The notes under the pieces were generated by a model that saw only the letters and a program-made list of their open reading frames with translations, made no database searches and was not told the DNA's origin. Shown one piece after another: positions 51,089-59,907 of a stretch of 64,000 nucleotides of DNA. This stretch comes from Anaerococcus vaginalis ATCC 51170. Its GTDB lineage: Bacteria; Bacillota; Clostridia; Tissierellales; Peptoniphilaceae. The stretch's first letter is position 1, and each line of letters opens with the position of its first letter. The DNA is taken from assembly GCF_000163295.1 (NCBI RefSeq), contig NZ_GG700527.1, positions 531,980 to 595,979 on the forward strand, in the 5' to 3' direction. The position numbers and the translations under genes are program-made.

Positions 51089-51948
51089 TTGGTAAAATAA
51101 TAAAATCACAAAAAGAAATATATTATGTGTTAACTGAACTTGATACTTTTATGTGCAAGGCTAGGGGAGTTTTTAGAAAAAAAAATATAAAACCTCTGGT
51201 TGGAGATAATGTAGAATTTGACATTACAGAAAATTCTAAAGGCTATATTACAAAAATCTTAGATAGAAAAAATGAAATTAAAAGACCAAATATAGCAAAT
51301 ATTGACCAAATTTTATATTTTATTACTATAAAAAATCCTAGCCTTAATCTTTTTAATATTGATAAGTACCTAGCTATGTGTGAACATATAAATATTGATG
51401 TAGTAATAATAGTTTCCAAAAAAGATTTGGCAGATGAAAAAGATTTAGAATTTATAAAAATGTATGAGAAAATAGGTTATAAATTGGTTTTTATTGACAA
51501 TTATAATGATTTTCCTAAAAATGAAATTTTAAAAATTTTGGATGGAAAAACTTCTGCTGTTTCTGGCTCATCTGGTGTTGGAAAATCTACTTTTTTAAAT
51601 AATCTTGTAGAAGATGAAATAGAAATCGGCACGATTTCAGAAAAATCTAAGAGAGGAAAAAATACAACTAGACATATTGAAATTTTTAATTTAGGAAAAA
51701 ATACAAATATTTTTGATACACCTGGCTTTGATAGTTTTGATATTGATTTTATTGATGATGAAAAAGATTTAAAATATTGTTTTAAAGAATTTGATAATAA
51801 TTCGTGTAAGTTTAATAATTGTAATCATATAAATGAACCAAAGTGTAAAGTAAAAGATGATCTTTTAAAAGGATTTGTTGAAAAAACTAGGTATGAAAAT
51901 TATTTGTTGTTGTTTGAAGAAATAAAAAAAAGGAGACAAACATGGTAG
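51085..51948 (+). CDS. rsgA: Ribosome small-subunit GTPase RsgA
   Basis: A 287-residue circularly permuted GTPase that checks 30S maturation. An N-terminal OB-fold (about 1-65) is followed by G4 (SKKDLAD near 112), then G1 (GSSGVGKSTFLNNL near 162), and G3 (DTPGFDSF near 211), in the permuted order of the family. The C-terminal zinc motif has Cys/His in CKFNNCNHINEPKC. It overlaps prkC by 4 bases and rpe by 7. Confidence 0.96.
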   Translation: MIGKIIKSQKEIYYVLTELDTFMCKARGVFRKKNIKPLVGDNVEFDITENSKGYITKILDRKNEIKRPNIANIDQILYFITIKNPSLNLFNIDKYLAMCEHINIDVVIIVSKKDLADEKDLEFIKMYEKIGYKLVFIDNYNDFPKNEILKILDGKTSAVSGSSGVGKSTFLNNLVEDEIEIGTISEKSKRGKNTTRHIEIFNLGKNTNIFDTPGFDSFDIDFIDDEKDLKYCFKEFDNNSCKFNNCNHINEPKCKVKDDLLKGFVEKTRYENYLLLFEEIKKRRQTW

Positions 51949-52604
51949 AAATAGCCCCATCACTTTTATCAGCAAATTTTTCTAATTTGCAAAAAGATTT
52001 AGACGAATTGAAAAAATCTAATATTAAATATCTTCATATTGATGTAATGGATGGGAAATTTGTCCCAAATATTTCTTTTGGCTTTCCTATAATAAAAGCG
52101 ATTAGAAAAGATAATGATTTTGTTTTTGATACTCACTTGATGATTGAAGAGCCTATAAGATATATTGAAAATTTTAAAAAATGTGGATCTGATATAGTTA
52201 CAATTCATTATGAAGCTTGCTCTAATTTGGATGAAACTATTGAAAAAATCAAATCTTTTGGTATGAAAGTTGGTCTTAGTTTTAAACCAAAAACTGATAT
52301 AAATAAAATCATTCCATATTTAGAAAAAATTGATTTGTGTCTTATTATGAGCGTTGAACCAGGTTTTGGCGGTCAATCTTTTATGGAAGATTCTTTAGAA
52401 AAAATCAAAAAAATCAGAGCACTTATCGATGAAAAAAATTTATCTTGCCTTATTGAAGTCGATGGGGGAATTAAAGATTTTAATTTGAAAAAAGTAATTG
52501 ATGCAGGAGTTGATTTGGTTGTAAGTGGTTCTGATATTTTTTCTAATAATGAAAATTCAATTTCTAGACAAGTTGAAAAATATAAAAAAATAATAAATGA
52601 ATAA
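51942..52604 (+). CDS. rpe: Ribulose-phosphate 3-epimerase
   Basis: A 220-residue TIM-barrel enzyme that interconverts ribulose-5-phosphate and xylulose-5-phosphate. APSLLSANFSNL opens the protein, metal-binding residues lie in LHIDVMDGKFVPN near 31-43 and THLMIEEP near 66, MSVEPGFGGQSF near 138 forms the loop, and EVDGGIKDFN near 174 has the catalytic Asp. AAGGAGA precedes the ATG. thiN, which often follows in this cluster, is absent, and the operon ends at a hairpin. Confidence 0.96.
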   Translation: MVEIAPSLLSANFSNLQKDLDELKKSNIKYLHIDVMDGKFVPNISFGFPIIKAIRKDNDFVFDTHLMIEEPIRYIENFKKCGSDIVTIHYEACSNLDETIEKIKSFGMKVGLSFKPKTDINKIIPYLEKIDLCLIMSVEPGFGGQSFMEDSLEKIKKIRALIDEKNLSCLIEVDGGIKDFNLKKVIDAGVDLVVSGSDIFSNNENSISRQVEKYKKIINE

Positions 52605-52619
52605 AAAAATAAAAAATCC

Positions 52620-52661
52620 CTTTCGAAATTATTATTTTATAATTTCGAAAGAGATTTTTTT
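52620..52661. terminator. Bidirectional terminator after rpe
   Basis: A perfect 13-bp stem CTTTCGAAATTAT (52620-52632) and ATAATTTCGAAAG (52639-52651) closes a 6-base loop. T-runs follow on the plus strand (seven T from 52655) and, on the minus strand, after a few bases. Confidence 0.85.
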
Positions 52662-52663
52662 AA

Positions 52664-52690
52664 TGAAAAAATAGTGCTTATAGCACTATA
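52664..52690 (-). terminator. Terminator of rpmB
   Basis: On the minus strand ATAGTGCT (52689-52682) pairs with AGCACTAT (52678-52671) around a 3-base loop, then a T-run. It lies just downstream of the rpmB stop. Confidence 0.75.
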
Positions 52691-52699
52691 AAATTCTTC

Positions 52700-52888
52700 T
52701 TAAGCTTTTTCTACTTTTCCGCTTTTTATACATTTAGTACAAACGTTGATTGTTTTTACGCTTCCATTAACTTTAGCTCTTAATTTATGAACGTTTGGTT
52801 TAAAGTTTCTATTTAGTCTTCTATGTGAGAAAGTAACTTTGTTACCAAATTTTGTACCTTTTCCACAGATATCACATTCTCTTGCCAT
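52700..52888 (-). CDS. rpmB: 50S ribosomal protein L28
   Basis: A 62-residue ribosomal protein. It opens MARECDICGKGTKFGN, with the first zinc-type Cys pair, and has VSHSRR-like VTFSHRRLNRNFKPN near 19-33, and the second Cys pair CTKC near 52, so this is the Cys-containing form of L28. Length matches the family. GGAGGTG precedes the ATG. It is transcribed alone against its neighbours, between rpe and murB, with its own promoter and terminator. In Clostridia it is commonly found near rpe and thiN in this orientation. Confidence 0.97.
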   Translation of the reverse strand: MARECDICGKGTKFGNKVTFSHRRLNRNFKPNVHKLRAKVNGSVKTINVCTKCIKSGKVEKA

Positions 52889-52924
52889 ACTTTACACCTC
52901 CAATGTCTTAGAAATATCTTAGTT

Positions 52925-52953
52925 ATTATATCAAATTTATATCAAATTTTCAA
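52925..52953 (-). promoter_or_regulatory. Promoter of rpmB
   Basis: On the minus strand, TTGAAA (52953-52948), a 17-base spacer and TATAAT (52930-52925), 37 bases upstream of the rpmB start. Confidence 0.75.
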
Positions 52954-52985
52954 ATATAATCGCTACTTGCTATTATATAGAAAAA

Positions 52986-53013
52986 CAGACAAAAAATCAA
53001 ATAAGAGTATAAT
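52986..53013 (+). promoter_or_regulatory. Possible promoter of the murB operon
   Basis: TATAAT at 53008-53013 has CAGACA (52986-52991) at a spacer of 16, matching four of six -35 positions. It lies 40 bases upstream of murB. Confidence 0.45.
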
Positions 53014-53052
53014 AAAAATAGATTTTAGTAAGTAGTTAGACAAGGAGGCTTT

Positions 53053-53955
53053 ATGGATTATAAGTCATTGTATGAAAATAAAGATTTTGGAATTATTAAA
53101 TTTGATGAACAATTAAAAAATTATACAAATTTTGGCATTGGTGGCAAAGCAGATGTCTTGGTGGAAGTAAAAGAAGAATACCAACTTGTAGATTTGATTA
53201 AATTTAATCAAAAAAATAATATAGAAACAACTATAATTGGTAACGGGACAAATATTTTGGTTACTGATAAAGGAATTAGGGGTTGTGTTATAATTATTTC
53301 TAAAAATTATGACAGAATTTCTCTTGATGGAAATTTGTTAAGAGTAAGTGCGGGATCTCTTTTATCAAAAGCTAGCAAATTTTCTTTTGAAAATTCTTTA
53401 ACTGGCATGGAAGAAGTTTCTGGAATCCCTGGAAGCCTTGGTGGAGCTGTTGCTATGAATGCAGGGGCTTATGGCGTTGAGATGAAAGATATAATTAAAA
53501 GTGTACGATTAGTTTCTAAAACTGGAGAAATTTTAGAAGTTTCTAATGAGGATATGGATTTTTCTTATAGACATTCTAAGGTTTTTGATGATGATTTGGT
53601 TGTTTCTGAGGCGGTTTTTGAATTAAAAAAAGATGATAAAGAAAAAATCTATGAAAAATATGAGGATTTTACAAATAGAAGGGTTACAAAACAACCTCTT
53701 GATAAAAAATCTGCAGGCTCTACTTTCAAAAGACCAGTTGGCTCTTTCGCTTCTAAATTAATTGATGAATGTGGTTTAAGGGGCTATAGAAAAGGCGATT
53801 GTCAAGTTAGCGAAAAACATTGTGGATTTTTAATTAATAATGGCAATGCAAGTTATGAGGAAATGATTAATTTTATTGAGGAAGTTGCAAGTATTGTTTT
53901 TGAAAAAACTGGTTTTAAACTTGAAAGGGAAGTTAAAGTCATAGGAGAAAAATAG
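53053..53955 (+). CDS. murB: UDP-N-acetylenolpyruvoylglucosamine reductase
   Basis: A 300-residue flavoprotein that makes UDP-MurNAc, the first committed peptidoglycan precursor. The FAD-binding GNGTNILVTDKGIRG lies near 62-76, GIPGSLGGAVAMNAGAYG near 121-138, YRHSKV near 174, the catalytic Ser in AGSTFKRPVG near 222, and the final Glu in KLEREVKVIGEK. This is the short type IIb MurB of Firmicutes. AAGGAGG precedes the ATG. It starts the murB-rapZ-phosphatase-whiA-dnaE run. Confidence 0.97.
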   Translation: MDYKSLYENKDFGIIKFDEQLKNYTNFGIGGKADVLVEVKEEYQLVDLIKFNQKNNIETTIIGNGTNILVTDKGIRGCVIIISKNYDRISLDGNLLRVSAGSLLSKASKFSFENSLTGMEEVSGIPGSLGGAVAMNAGAYGVEMKDIIKSVRLVSKTGEILEVSNEDMDFSYRHSKVFDDDLVVSEAVFELKKDDKEKIYEKYEDFTNRRVTKQPLDKKSAGSTFKRPVGSFASKLIDECGLRGYRKGDCQVSEKHCGFLINNGNASYEEMINFIEEVASIVFEKTGFKLEREVKVIGEK

Positions 53956-54809
53956 TGAAGGTAAAAATAATAACAGGACTTAGTGGCTCTGGAAAATCGA
54001 CAGCTCTTAGAATTTTTGAAGATCTTGATTATTATGCTATGGACAATGTTCCTGCAAGACTTTTGGAAAGTTTTATAAAATTAAATAAACAGCAGGAAAA
54101 ACCAATAGACAAGCTTGCTTGTGTTGTTGATTTTAGGTCTATAAAAGTTGATAAAAATTTGGTAGAAAATCTGGAAAATCTCAAAAAAATAAACGAAGAT
54201 ACTAAAATAATTTATCTTACAAGTCAAGATGAAACAATTTTAAAAAGATATAATGAATTAAGACGTCCTCATCCTTTGGGTTCTTTTGGAGATGTAAAAG
54301 ATGGACTTATAAAGGAAAAAAGAGAATTGAAAAAAATTAAGGAAATGGCAGATATTATAATTGATACAAGCTCTTATAATAACAAGGATTTAAAAAAAGT
54401 TCTCCTTAATTTTTCTGAAAATAAAGAAAATTTCATTATAAATTTATTTTCTTTTGGATATAAAAATGGTCTAAGCCTTGATGTTGATGTAGTATTCGAT
54501 TTGAGATTTTTGCCAAATCCTTTTTATATAAAAGATTTAAAGCACCTAAATGGAACTGACGAAAAACTGCAAGAATATCTTGATGGCTTTGAAGTTGCAA
54601 ATGACTTTAAAAATTTGGTGTATGATAATTTGTTAAAGCTTATTCCCTATTTTATTAAGGAGGGCAAAAACTCAATTTCTATTGGATTTGGTTGCACAGG
54701 TGGTCAACACAGGTCAGTTTATATGTGTGAAAAAATTTATGAAAAACTCAAGGATAGCGATTATATAGTTGTGAGAAAACACAGGGATAGGGAAAAATGG
54801 AAAAAATAA
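53955..54809 (+). CDS. rapZ: RNase adapter/nucleotide-binding protein RapZ (YvcJ)
   Basis: A 284-residue P-loop protein. The Walker A is GLSGSGKST at residues 8-16, the Walker B-like VVDFRS lies near 57, and the C-terminal binding domain has FGCTGGQHRSVYMCEKI near 245-261, the RapZ signature. In E. coli it feeds glmZ small RNA to RNase E; in Bacillus (YvcJ) it binds GTP and affects competence. The GTG start overlaps the murB stop by 1 base. It overlaps the next gene by 13 bases, which in most Firmicutes would be yvcK but is not here. Confidence 0.95.
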   Translation: MKVKIITGLSGSGKSTALRIFEDLDYYAMDNVPARLLESFIKLNKQQEKPIDKLACVVDFRSIKVDKNLVENLENLKKINEDTKIIYLTSQDETILKRYNELRRPHPLGSFGDVKDGLIKEKRELKKIKEMADIIIDTSSYNNKDLKKVLLNFSENKENFIINLFSFGYKNGLSLDVDVVFDLRFLPNPFYIKDLKHLNGTDEKLQEYLDGFEVANDFKNLVYDNLLKLIPYFIKEGKNSISIGFGCTGGQHRSVYMCEKIYEKLKDSDYIVVRKHRDREKWKK

Positions 54810-55519
54810 AATATTTAAAAATTTTACCATTTGAAAATATAAAAAATGCTAGAAACTTGGGAGGTTACCCAACCATTGATGGGGAAATTACTTCTTGGAA
54901 ATCTTTTATTAGAAGTGCAAATCTTGATTCTTGCACAAAAAAAGATTTAGATTTATTGAAAGATTTAAATGTATCAACAATAATTGATTTAAGACGTGAT
55001 GACGAAATCAAATATCATTATGAAAAAATCAAAATTTTAAAAGAAAAATTTTCTCATTACAATGTATCGCTTTCTCCAAGGCCAATGCGCCAGGAAGAGA
55101 TCCAAAGATTAATTGAAAAAAAAGATACAATAGGAAAATCTTATATTACATTAATTGATAATTTTCCTGCTATAAAAAAGATTTTTGAAATAATGGCAGA
55201 TGCTGATGGAAGTGTACTTTTTCATTGCCAAGAAGGTAAAGATAGAACTGGAATTATTTCTATGATTTTATTTGGACTTGTAGGAGTCTTTAGGACAGAT
55301 ATTATGGCTGACTATGAAATTTCTTCTGCTAATTTGGGTTATGTAGACATGTATGGGCAAAATGAAAACGAAGCAGTTTTTAGGATAACTTCTCCATACA
55401 ACATAAAAGAAGCCATGGAATATATACAAAGAAAATATGAAACTTATGATGCTTACTTAGAATATGCAGGTGTTGAAAAGAAAATTATAGAAAAAATTAA
55501 AGAAAAAATGATTGAATAG
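54797..55519 (+). CDS. Tyrosine-protein phosphatase (dual-specificity type, PF13350 family)
   Basis: A 240-residue cysteine phosphatase. The P-loop CQEGKDRTG (nucleophile Cys at about residue 148, Arg in CX5R) is clear, and the N-terminus NARNLGGYPTIDG with TIIDLRRDDEI near 60 is typical of the Y_phosphatase3/LipA-type family that acts on phosphotyrosine or phosphoinositides. It lies between rapZ and whiA, where yvcK/gluconeogenesis factor is expected, and overlaps rapZ by 13 bases. No signal peptide is seen, so it acts in the cytoplasm. Substrate unknown. Confidence 0.88.
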   Translation: MEKIKYLKILPFENIKNARNLGGYPTIDGEITSWKSFIRSANLDSCTKKDLDLLKDLNVSTIIDLRRDDEIKYHYEKIKILKEKFSHYNVSLSPRPMRQEEIQRLIEKKDTIGKSYITLIDNFPAIKKIFEIMADADGSVLFHCQEGKDRTGIISMILFGLVGVFRTDIMADYEISSANLGYVDMYGQNENEAVFRITSPYNIKEAMEYIQRKYETYDAYLEYAGVEKKIIEKIKEKMIE

Positions 55520-55530
55520 AGAGTGATTAT

Positions 55531-56448
55531 ATGTCTTTTTCAAAAAGATGTAAAAAAGAAATATTAAAAAAAGAGCCTGATTATAAAGAGATTGATATGG
55601 AATTATTAGCCTACTTTTATTTTCAAGGCTCTATTAGGATAGTGAATAATTCTTACCAAATTTTATTTAAGGCAAGCGAGAACATAGAAGCAAGGTATAT
55701 TTACAAGATTATAAAAGAAAAATATAACTATTCTCCAGCTATGGAAATCCAAAATAAAAGAAAATTTTCAAAAGATAGGTCTTATGTTGTTTTGGTAGAA
55801 GATAGTGAAGTGGCAGATAAAATTTTAGCACTTGCAGATTCTTATAGCTTATATGAATTTGAAAAATTTTTTGAAAATATCAAAAGTAGAAATGAAAAAA
55901 AGATTATTTTAAAATTAGCATTTTTGCTAAAAGGTTCAATTAATGATCCTTATAGGGGCTATAATCTTGAAATTAATGTTCAACAAAAAGAAGAAGCACT
56001 TTTGATAGGAAAAATTATGGAAGAATTTTCTATAAATCCAAAATTAAATTTGAGAAATGATTCTTATTGTGTTTACATAAAAGATTCTGATAAAATTTCA
56101 GATTTTTTGGCTTTAATTGGAGCAAATAAATCACTTTTTGATTTAGAAAATGTAAGGGCAATGAAGTCAATTAGAAATGACATAAATAGGCAAACAAATT
56201 TCGACAAGGCAAATATTGATAGGACTGTAAAAGCAGCCTTTAGGCAAGTTGATGCAATAAATAAATTAAAAGAAAAAAATATTTTAGAAAATCAAGCAGA
56301 AGATTTGCAAAAAATTGCCGAATTAAGGCTTGCCTATCCTTATATTTCTCTTGAAGAATTGGGCAAAATGATGACTCCAGTCCTTTCAAAAGCTAAGGTT
56401 AATTACAGACTCCAAAAACTTATAAAACTTGCAGAAAGTGAGGAATAA
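55531..56448 (+). CDS. whiA: DNA-binding protein WhiA
   Basis: A 305-residue protein with an N-terminal LAGLIDADG-like domain (about 1-190) lacking nuclease residues and a C-terminal helix-turn-helix (about 230-295, LRLAYPYISLEELGKMMTPVLSKAKVNYRL). It takes part in chromosome segregation or division timing in Bacillus and in sporulation in Streptomyces. The N-terminal part has the whiA repeats (LLAYFYFQGSI and LAFLLKGSINDPYRGYNLEI). It follows the phosphatase after 11 bases and overlaps dnaE by 1. GAGTG precedes the ATG. Confidence 0.95.
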   Translation: MSFSKRCKKEILKKEPDYKEIDMELLAYFYFQGSIRIVNNSYQILFKASENIEARYIYKIIKEKYNYSPAMEIQNKRKFSKDRSYVVLVEDSEVADKILALADSYSLYEFEKFFENIKSRNEKKIILKLAFLLKGSINDPYRGYNLEINVQQKEEALLIGKIMEEFSINPKLNLRNDSYCVYIKDSDKISDFLALIGANKSLFDLENVRAMKSIRNDINRQTNFDKANIDRTVKAAFRQVDAINKLKEKNILENQAEDLQKIAELRLAYPYISLEELGKMMTPVLSKAKVNYRLQKLIKLAESEE

Positions 56449-59400
56449 TGACAAATAATTTCACCCACCTCCACCTTCATACAGAATATTCACTTTTAGA
56501 TGGTTTTACAAAAATTGATAAATTAATGGAAAAGCTAAAAGAATTTGGAATGGATTCTTGCGCAATAACAGACCATGGAAATATGTATGGGGTAATTGAA
56601 TTTTATAAAAAATGCCAAGCAAATAATATTAAACCAATAATTGGTTGTGAAGTTTACATTTGTGAAAATGATTATAAAATAAAAACTCCCCAAAATAAAA
56701 GATATTACCATCTTATCCTTTTGGCAAAAAATAATAATGGCTATAAAAATCTTTTAAAAATCGTATCAAAAGCCTACACACAAGGATATTATTACAAGCC
56801 AAGAATAGATTTTGAAGTTTTAAAAGAATACAAAGAAGACTTGATAGGCCTTTCAGCTTGCTTAAATGGAGAAATTAATCAAAGAATTTTAGAAAATGAT
56901 ATAAAAAAAGCATATTCTACAGCCAAAAAATATCTTGATTTATTTGGCAAAGAAAATTTTTATTTGGAAGTACAATATCATGGTTTAAAAGAACAAAAAA
57001 AAGTTAATGAAGTATTACTTCGAATTCACAAGGATTTGGATATAGAACTGGTATGCACGAATGATGTTCATTATGTTGAAAAAAATGATGCCTTTTATCA
57101 AGATGTTTTATCATGTATCCAAACAGGTTCTTTATTAGAAGATGAGAATAGGATGAAAATGCCTGTTGATGAATTTTATCTAAAAGATTCTCAAATGATG
57201 GAAGAAATTTTTAAAGAATTTCCAAGAGCTTTTGAAAATACACAAAAAATTTCTGCTATGTGCAATGTTAGCCTAGAATTTCATAATCCCCACCTACCAT
57301 ATTTTACAAAACTTCCAAAAGATACAACAAATCTTGAATATCTAAAAATTCTAGTCAAAGAAGGTCTTATAAAAAAATACAAAAATTTAGATGAAAAAAT
57401 TATAAAAAGAGCAAAAAAAGAAATCGACGTAATAAATAATATGGGTTATGTAGATTATTTTTTGATAGTTTGGGATTTTGTAAAATATGCCAAAGATAAT
57501 AAGATTGCAGTAGGACCTGGTAGGGGATCAGCAGCAGGTTCAATTGTATCTTATGCTCTCGATATTACACAAATTGATCCTTTAAAATATGATTTGCTTT
57601 TTGAAAGATTTTTAAATCCAGAAAGAGTTTCAATGCCTGATATTGATATAGATTTTTGCTATGAAAATAGGGATAAGGTAGTTGAATATGTATATGAACT
57701 TTACGGACGAGATCATGTTTCGCAAATAGTAACTTTTGGTAGGATGCAAGCAAGAAATGCAATAAGAGATGTGGGAAGGGTTATGAATATTTCCTACAAT
57801 AAGGTCGATAAAATAGCAAAATTAATTCCTCAAGCAATAGGAATGACAATTGATAAGGCTCTTGATTCTACTGAAAAATTAGCTTACGAATATCAAAATG
57901 ATGTTGAAACAAAAAGAATGATAGATACTGCAAGAAATATCGAAGCCTTACCAAGGCATACATCAATCCATGCAGCAGGAGTTGTTATAAGCAAGGAAAT
58001 TTTAACAGATATTGTTCCTCTAGCTTTATCAAACGATCAGATAGTTACCCAATTTAATATGACAGAAATTGAAGAATTGGGTTTGTTGAAGATGGATTTT
58101 TTGGGACTTAGAAATCTTACGGTAATTCAAGATACAATAAAAGATATAAAGAAAAATAAAAATATAGAAATTGATCTTGGGGCAATTGATGAAAATGATC
58201 CAAAAGTTATAAGTCAATTTACCAAGGCTGAAACAGTTGGAATTTTTCAATTTGAATCAGCTGGTATGAGAAATTTTCTTAAAAATTTAAAACCAACAAG
58301 ATTTGATGATTTGGTTGCGGCAAATTCACTTTTTAGACCAGGACCAATGGATCAAATTCCAAATTATATAAAAAACAAAATAAATCCACAAAATATATCC
58401 TACATAGATGATGCCCTAAAACCAATTCTTGAAGTAACTTATGGCATAATTGTATACCAAGAGCAAGTTATGCAAATTGTACAAAAACTTGCGGGATTTT
58501 CGCTTGGAGAGGCTGACAATCTAAGACGCGCAATGAGCAAAAAGAAAATGAGCGTAATGGAAGCAAATAGGGAAATATTTGTTCACGGCAAGAAAAATCA
58601 AAATGGAGAATACGAAGTAATAGGTTGTGTAAATAATGGAATTTCAGAAATTAATGCCAATAAGATTTATGATGAAATGATTTCTTTTGCAAAATACGCC
58701 TTTAACAAATCTCACTCAGCTGCTTATTCCTTGGTAGCTATTCAAACTGCATTTTTAAAATATTATTTTAAAGAAGAATACATGGCTAATCTATTGACTT
58801 CAATTATGGGCAACTCTTCTAAAGTTTATTTATATATTTCAGAGGCAAAAAGGCTTGGAATAAAAATTGTTCCACCAAATATAAACAAATCAAAAAGAAG
58901 ATTTATAGCAAGTGAAAATGAGATAGTATTTGGTCTATCGGCTATAAAAAATGTTGGTGAAAATTTAATAGATTTAATTGTTAATTTAAGAAAAGAGAAA
59001 AATTTTAAAAGCTTTAAAGATTTTCTAGAAAGAATTGAGGCAAATGATCCAACAGTTTTAAATAAAAAAGCCTTGGAATCCCTTATAAAAGCTGGAGTTT
59101 TTGACTGTATGGGATACAAAAGATCTGAGCTTATGGCAGTCCACGAAACTGCTCTCCAATCAATTCATGATAATGAGAAAGTGAATTTAAAAGGTCAAAT
59201 GAATTTGCTTGATTTTGACCAAAACAAAGAAGAAATAATAGATGATATAAAATTTCCACCAGTTAATGAATATAAAAATAAGCAAAAATTAAAATTAGAA
59301 AAGGAAGTTTTAGGTTTTTATATTTCAGATCATCCCTTAAATTCTTTAGGAAATAATTTGAAAAATTATGTGAATTTTACAACGGAAATTTTAAGTGAGC

Positions 59401-59897
59401 TAAGACCGGTAGATTTAGATAAATTTGACAATAAAAGTGTAAGGATGGCTGGAATTATTACAAATAAATCTGAAACCATGACAAAAAAAAGCACCTTGAT
59501 GGCTTTTTGTTCTTTGGAAGATATGTCTGGCTCAATAGATATGATAATTTTTCCAAATATTTATAAAGATGTAAAAAGTATAATTGAAAATGATACACTT
59601 GTGATTGTTAGTGGAAATCTACAATCTAGTGATGATGAGTTGAAATTGATTGTATCAAATATAAAAGAAATTGATGAAAATTCTTTTAAAAATTTGTATA
59701 TAAAAATGGAATATGTAAGGTATAATAAAATACGAAAAGATCTAAAGAGTAACCATGGTAGCACACCAGTGATAATTTATTTTTCTGACAAAAAAAAGAC
59801 AGTCAAACTTGATAAAAGCTTGTGGATTGACCAAAATTCAGATATAATAAATTATCTGAAGTTGAAACTTGGGAAGGATAATGTTAAATTAATTTAA
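56448..59897 (+). CDS. dnaE: DNA polymerase III alpha subunit (DnaE)
   Basis: A 1149-residue C-family polymerase. The PHP domain opens FTHLHLHTEYSLLDG and continues with CAITDHGNMYG. The catalytic Asp pair is in MPDIDIDFCYENRD near 405, GPGRGSAAGSIVSYALD near 352 contacts the incoming strand, and FNKSHSAAYSL lies near 750. A helix-hairpin-helix region (LNKKALESLIKAGVFDCMGYKRSEL) and an OB fold (RMAGIITNK) follow in the C-terminal third. It is the DnaE type, which in Firmicutes extends RNA primers, with PolC elsewhere doing bulk synthesis. Next to pfkA and pyk, as in Clostridia. Confidence 0.97.
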   Translation: MTNNFTHLHLHTEYSLLDGFTKIDKLMEKLKEFGMDSCAITDHGNMYGVIEFYKKCQANNIKPIIGCEVYICENDYKIKTPQNKRYYHLILLAKNNNGYKNLLKIVSKAYTQGYYYKPRIDFEVLKEYKEDLIGLSACLNGEINQRILENDIKKAYSTAKKYLDLFGKENFYLEVQYHGLKEQKKVNEVLLRIHKDLDIELVCTNDVHYVEKNDAFYQDVLSCIQTGSLLEDENRMKMPVDEFYLKDSQMMEEIFKEFPRAFENTQKISAMCNVSLEFHNPHLPYFTKLPKDTTNLEYLKILVKEGLIKKYKNLDEKIIKRAKKEIDVINNMGYVDYFLIVWDFVKYAKDNKIAVGPGRGSAAGSIVSYALDITQIDPLKYDLLFERFLNPERVSMPDIDIDFCYENRDKVVEYVYELYGRDHVSQIVTFGRMQARNAIRDVGRVMNISYNKVDKIAKLIPQAIGMTIDKALDSTEKLAYEYQNDVETKRMIDTARNIEALPRHTSIHAAGVVISKEILTDIVPLALSNDQIVTQFNMTEIEELGLLKMDFLGLRNLTVIQDTIKDIKKNKNIEIDLGAIDENDPKVISQFTKAETVGIFQFESAGMRNFLKNLKPTRFDDLVAANSLFRPGPMDQIPNYIKNKINPQNISYIDDALKPILEVTYGIIVYQEQVMQIVQKLAGFSLGEADNLRRAMSKKKMSVMEANREIFVHGKKNQNGEYEVIGCVNNGISEINANKIYDEMISFAKYAFNKSHSAAYSLVAIQTAFLKYYFKEEYMANLLTSIMGNSSKVYLYISEAKRLGIKIVPPNINKSKRRFIASENEIVFGLSAIKNVGENLIDLIVNLRKEKNFKSFKDFLERIEANDPTVLNKKALESLIKAGVFDCMGYKRSELMAVHETALQSIHDNEKVNLKGQMNLLDFDQNKEEIIDDIKFPPVNEYKNKQKLKLEKEVLGFYISDHPLNSLGNNLKNYVNFTTEILSELRPVDLDKFDNKSVRMAGIITNKSETMTKKSTLMAFCSLEDMSGSIDMIIFPNIYKDVKSIIENDTLVIVSGNLQSSDDELKLIVSNIKEIDENSFKNLYIKMEYVRYNKIRKDLKSNHGSTPVIIYFSDKKKTVKLDKSLWIDQNSDIINYLKLKLGKDNVKLI

Positions 59898-59907
59898 AGG
59901 AGAAACA

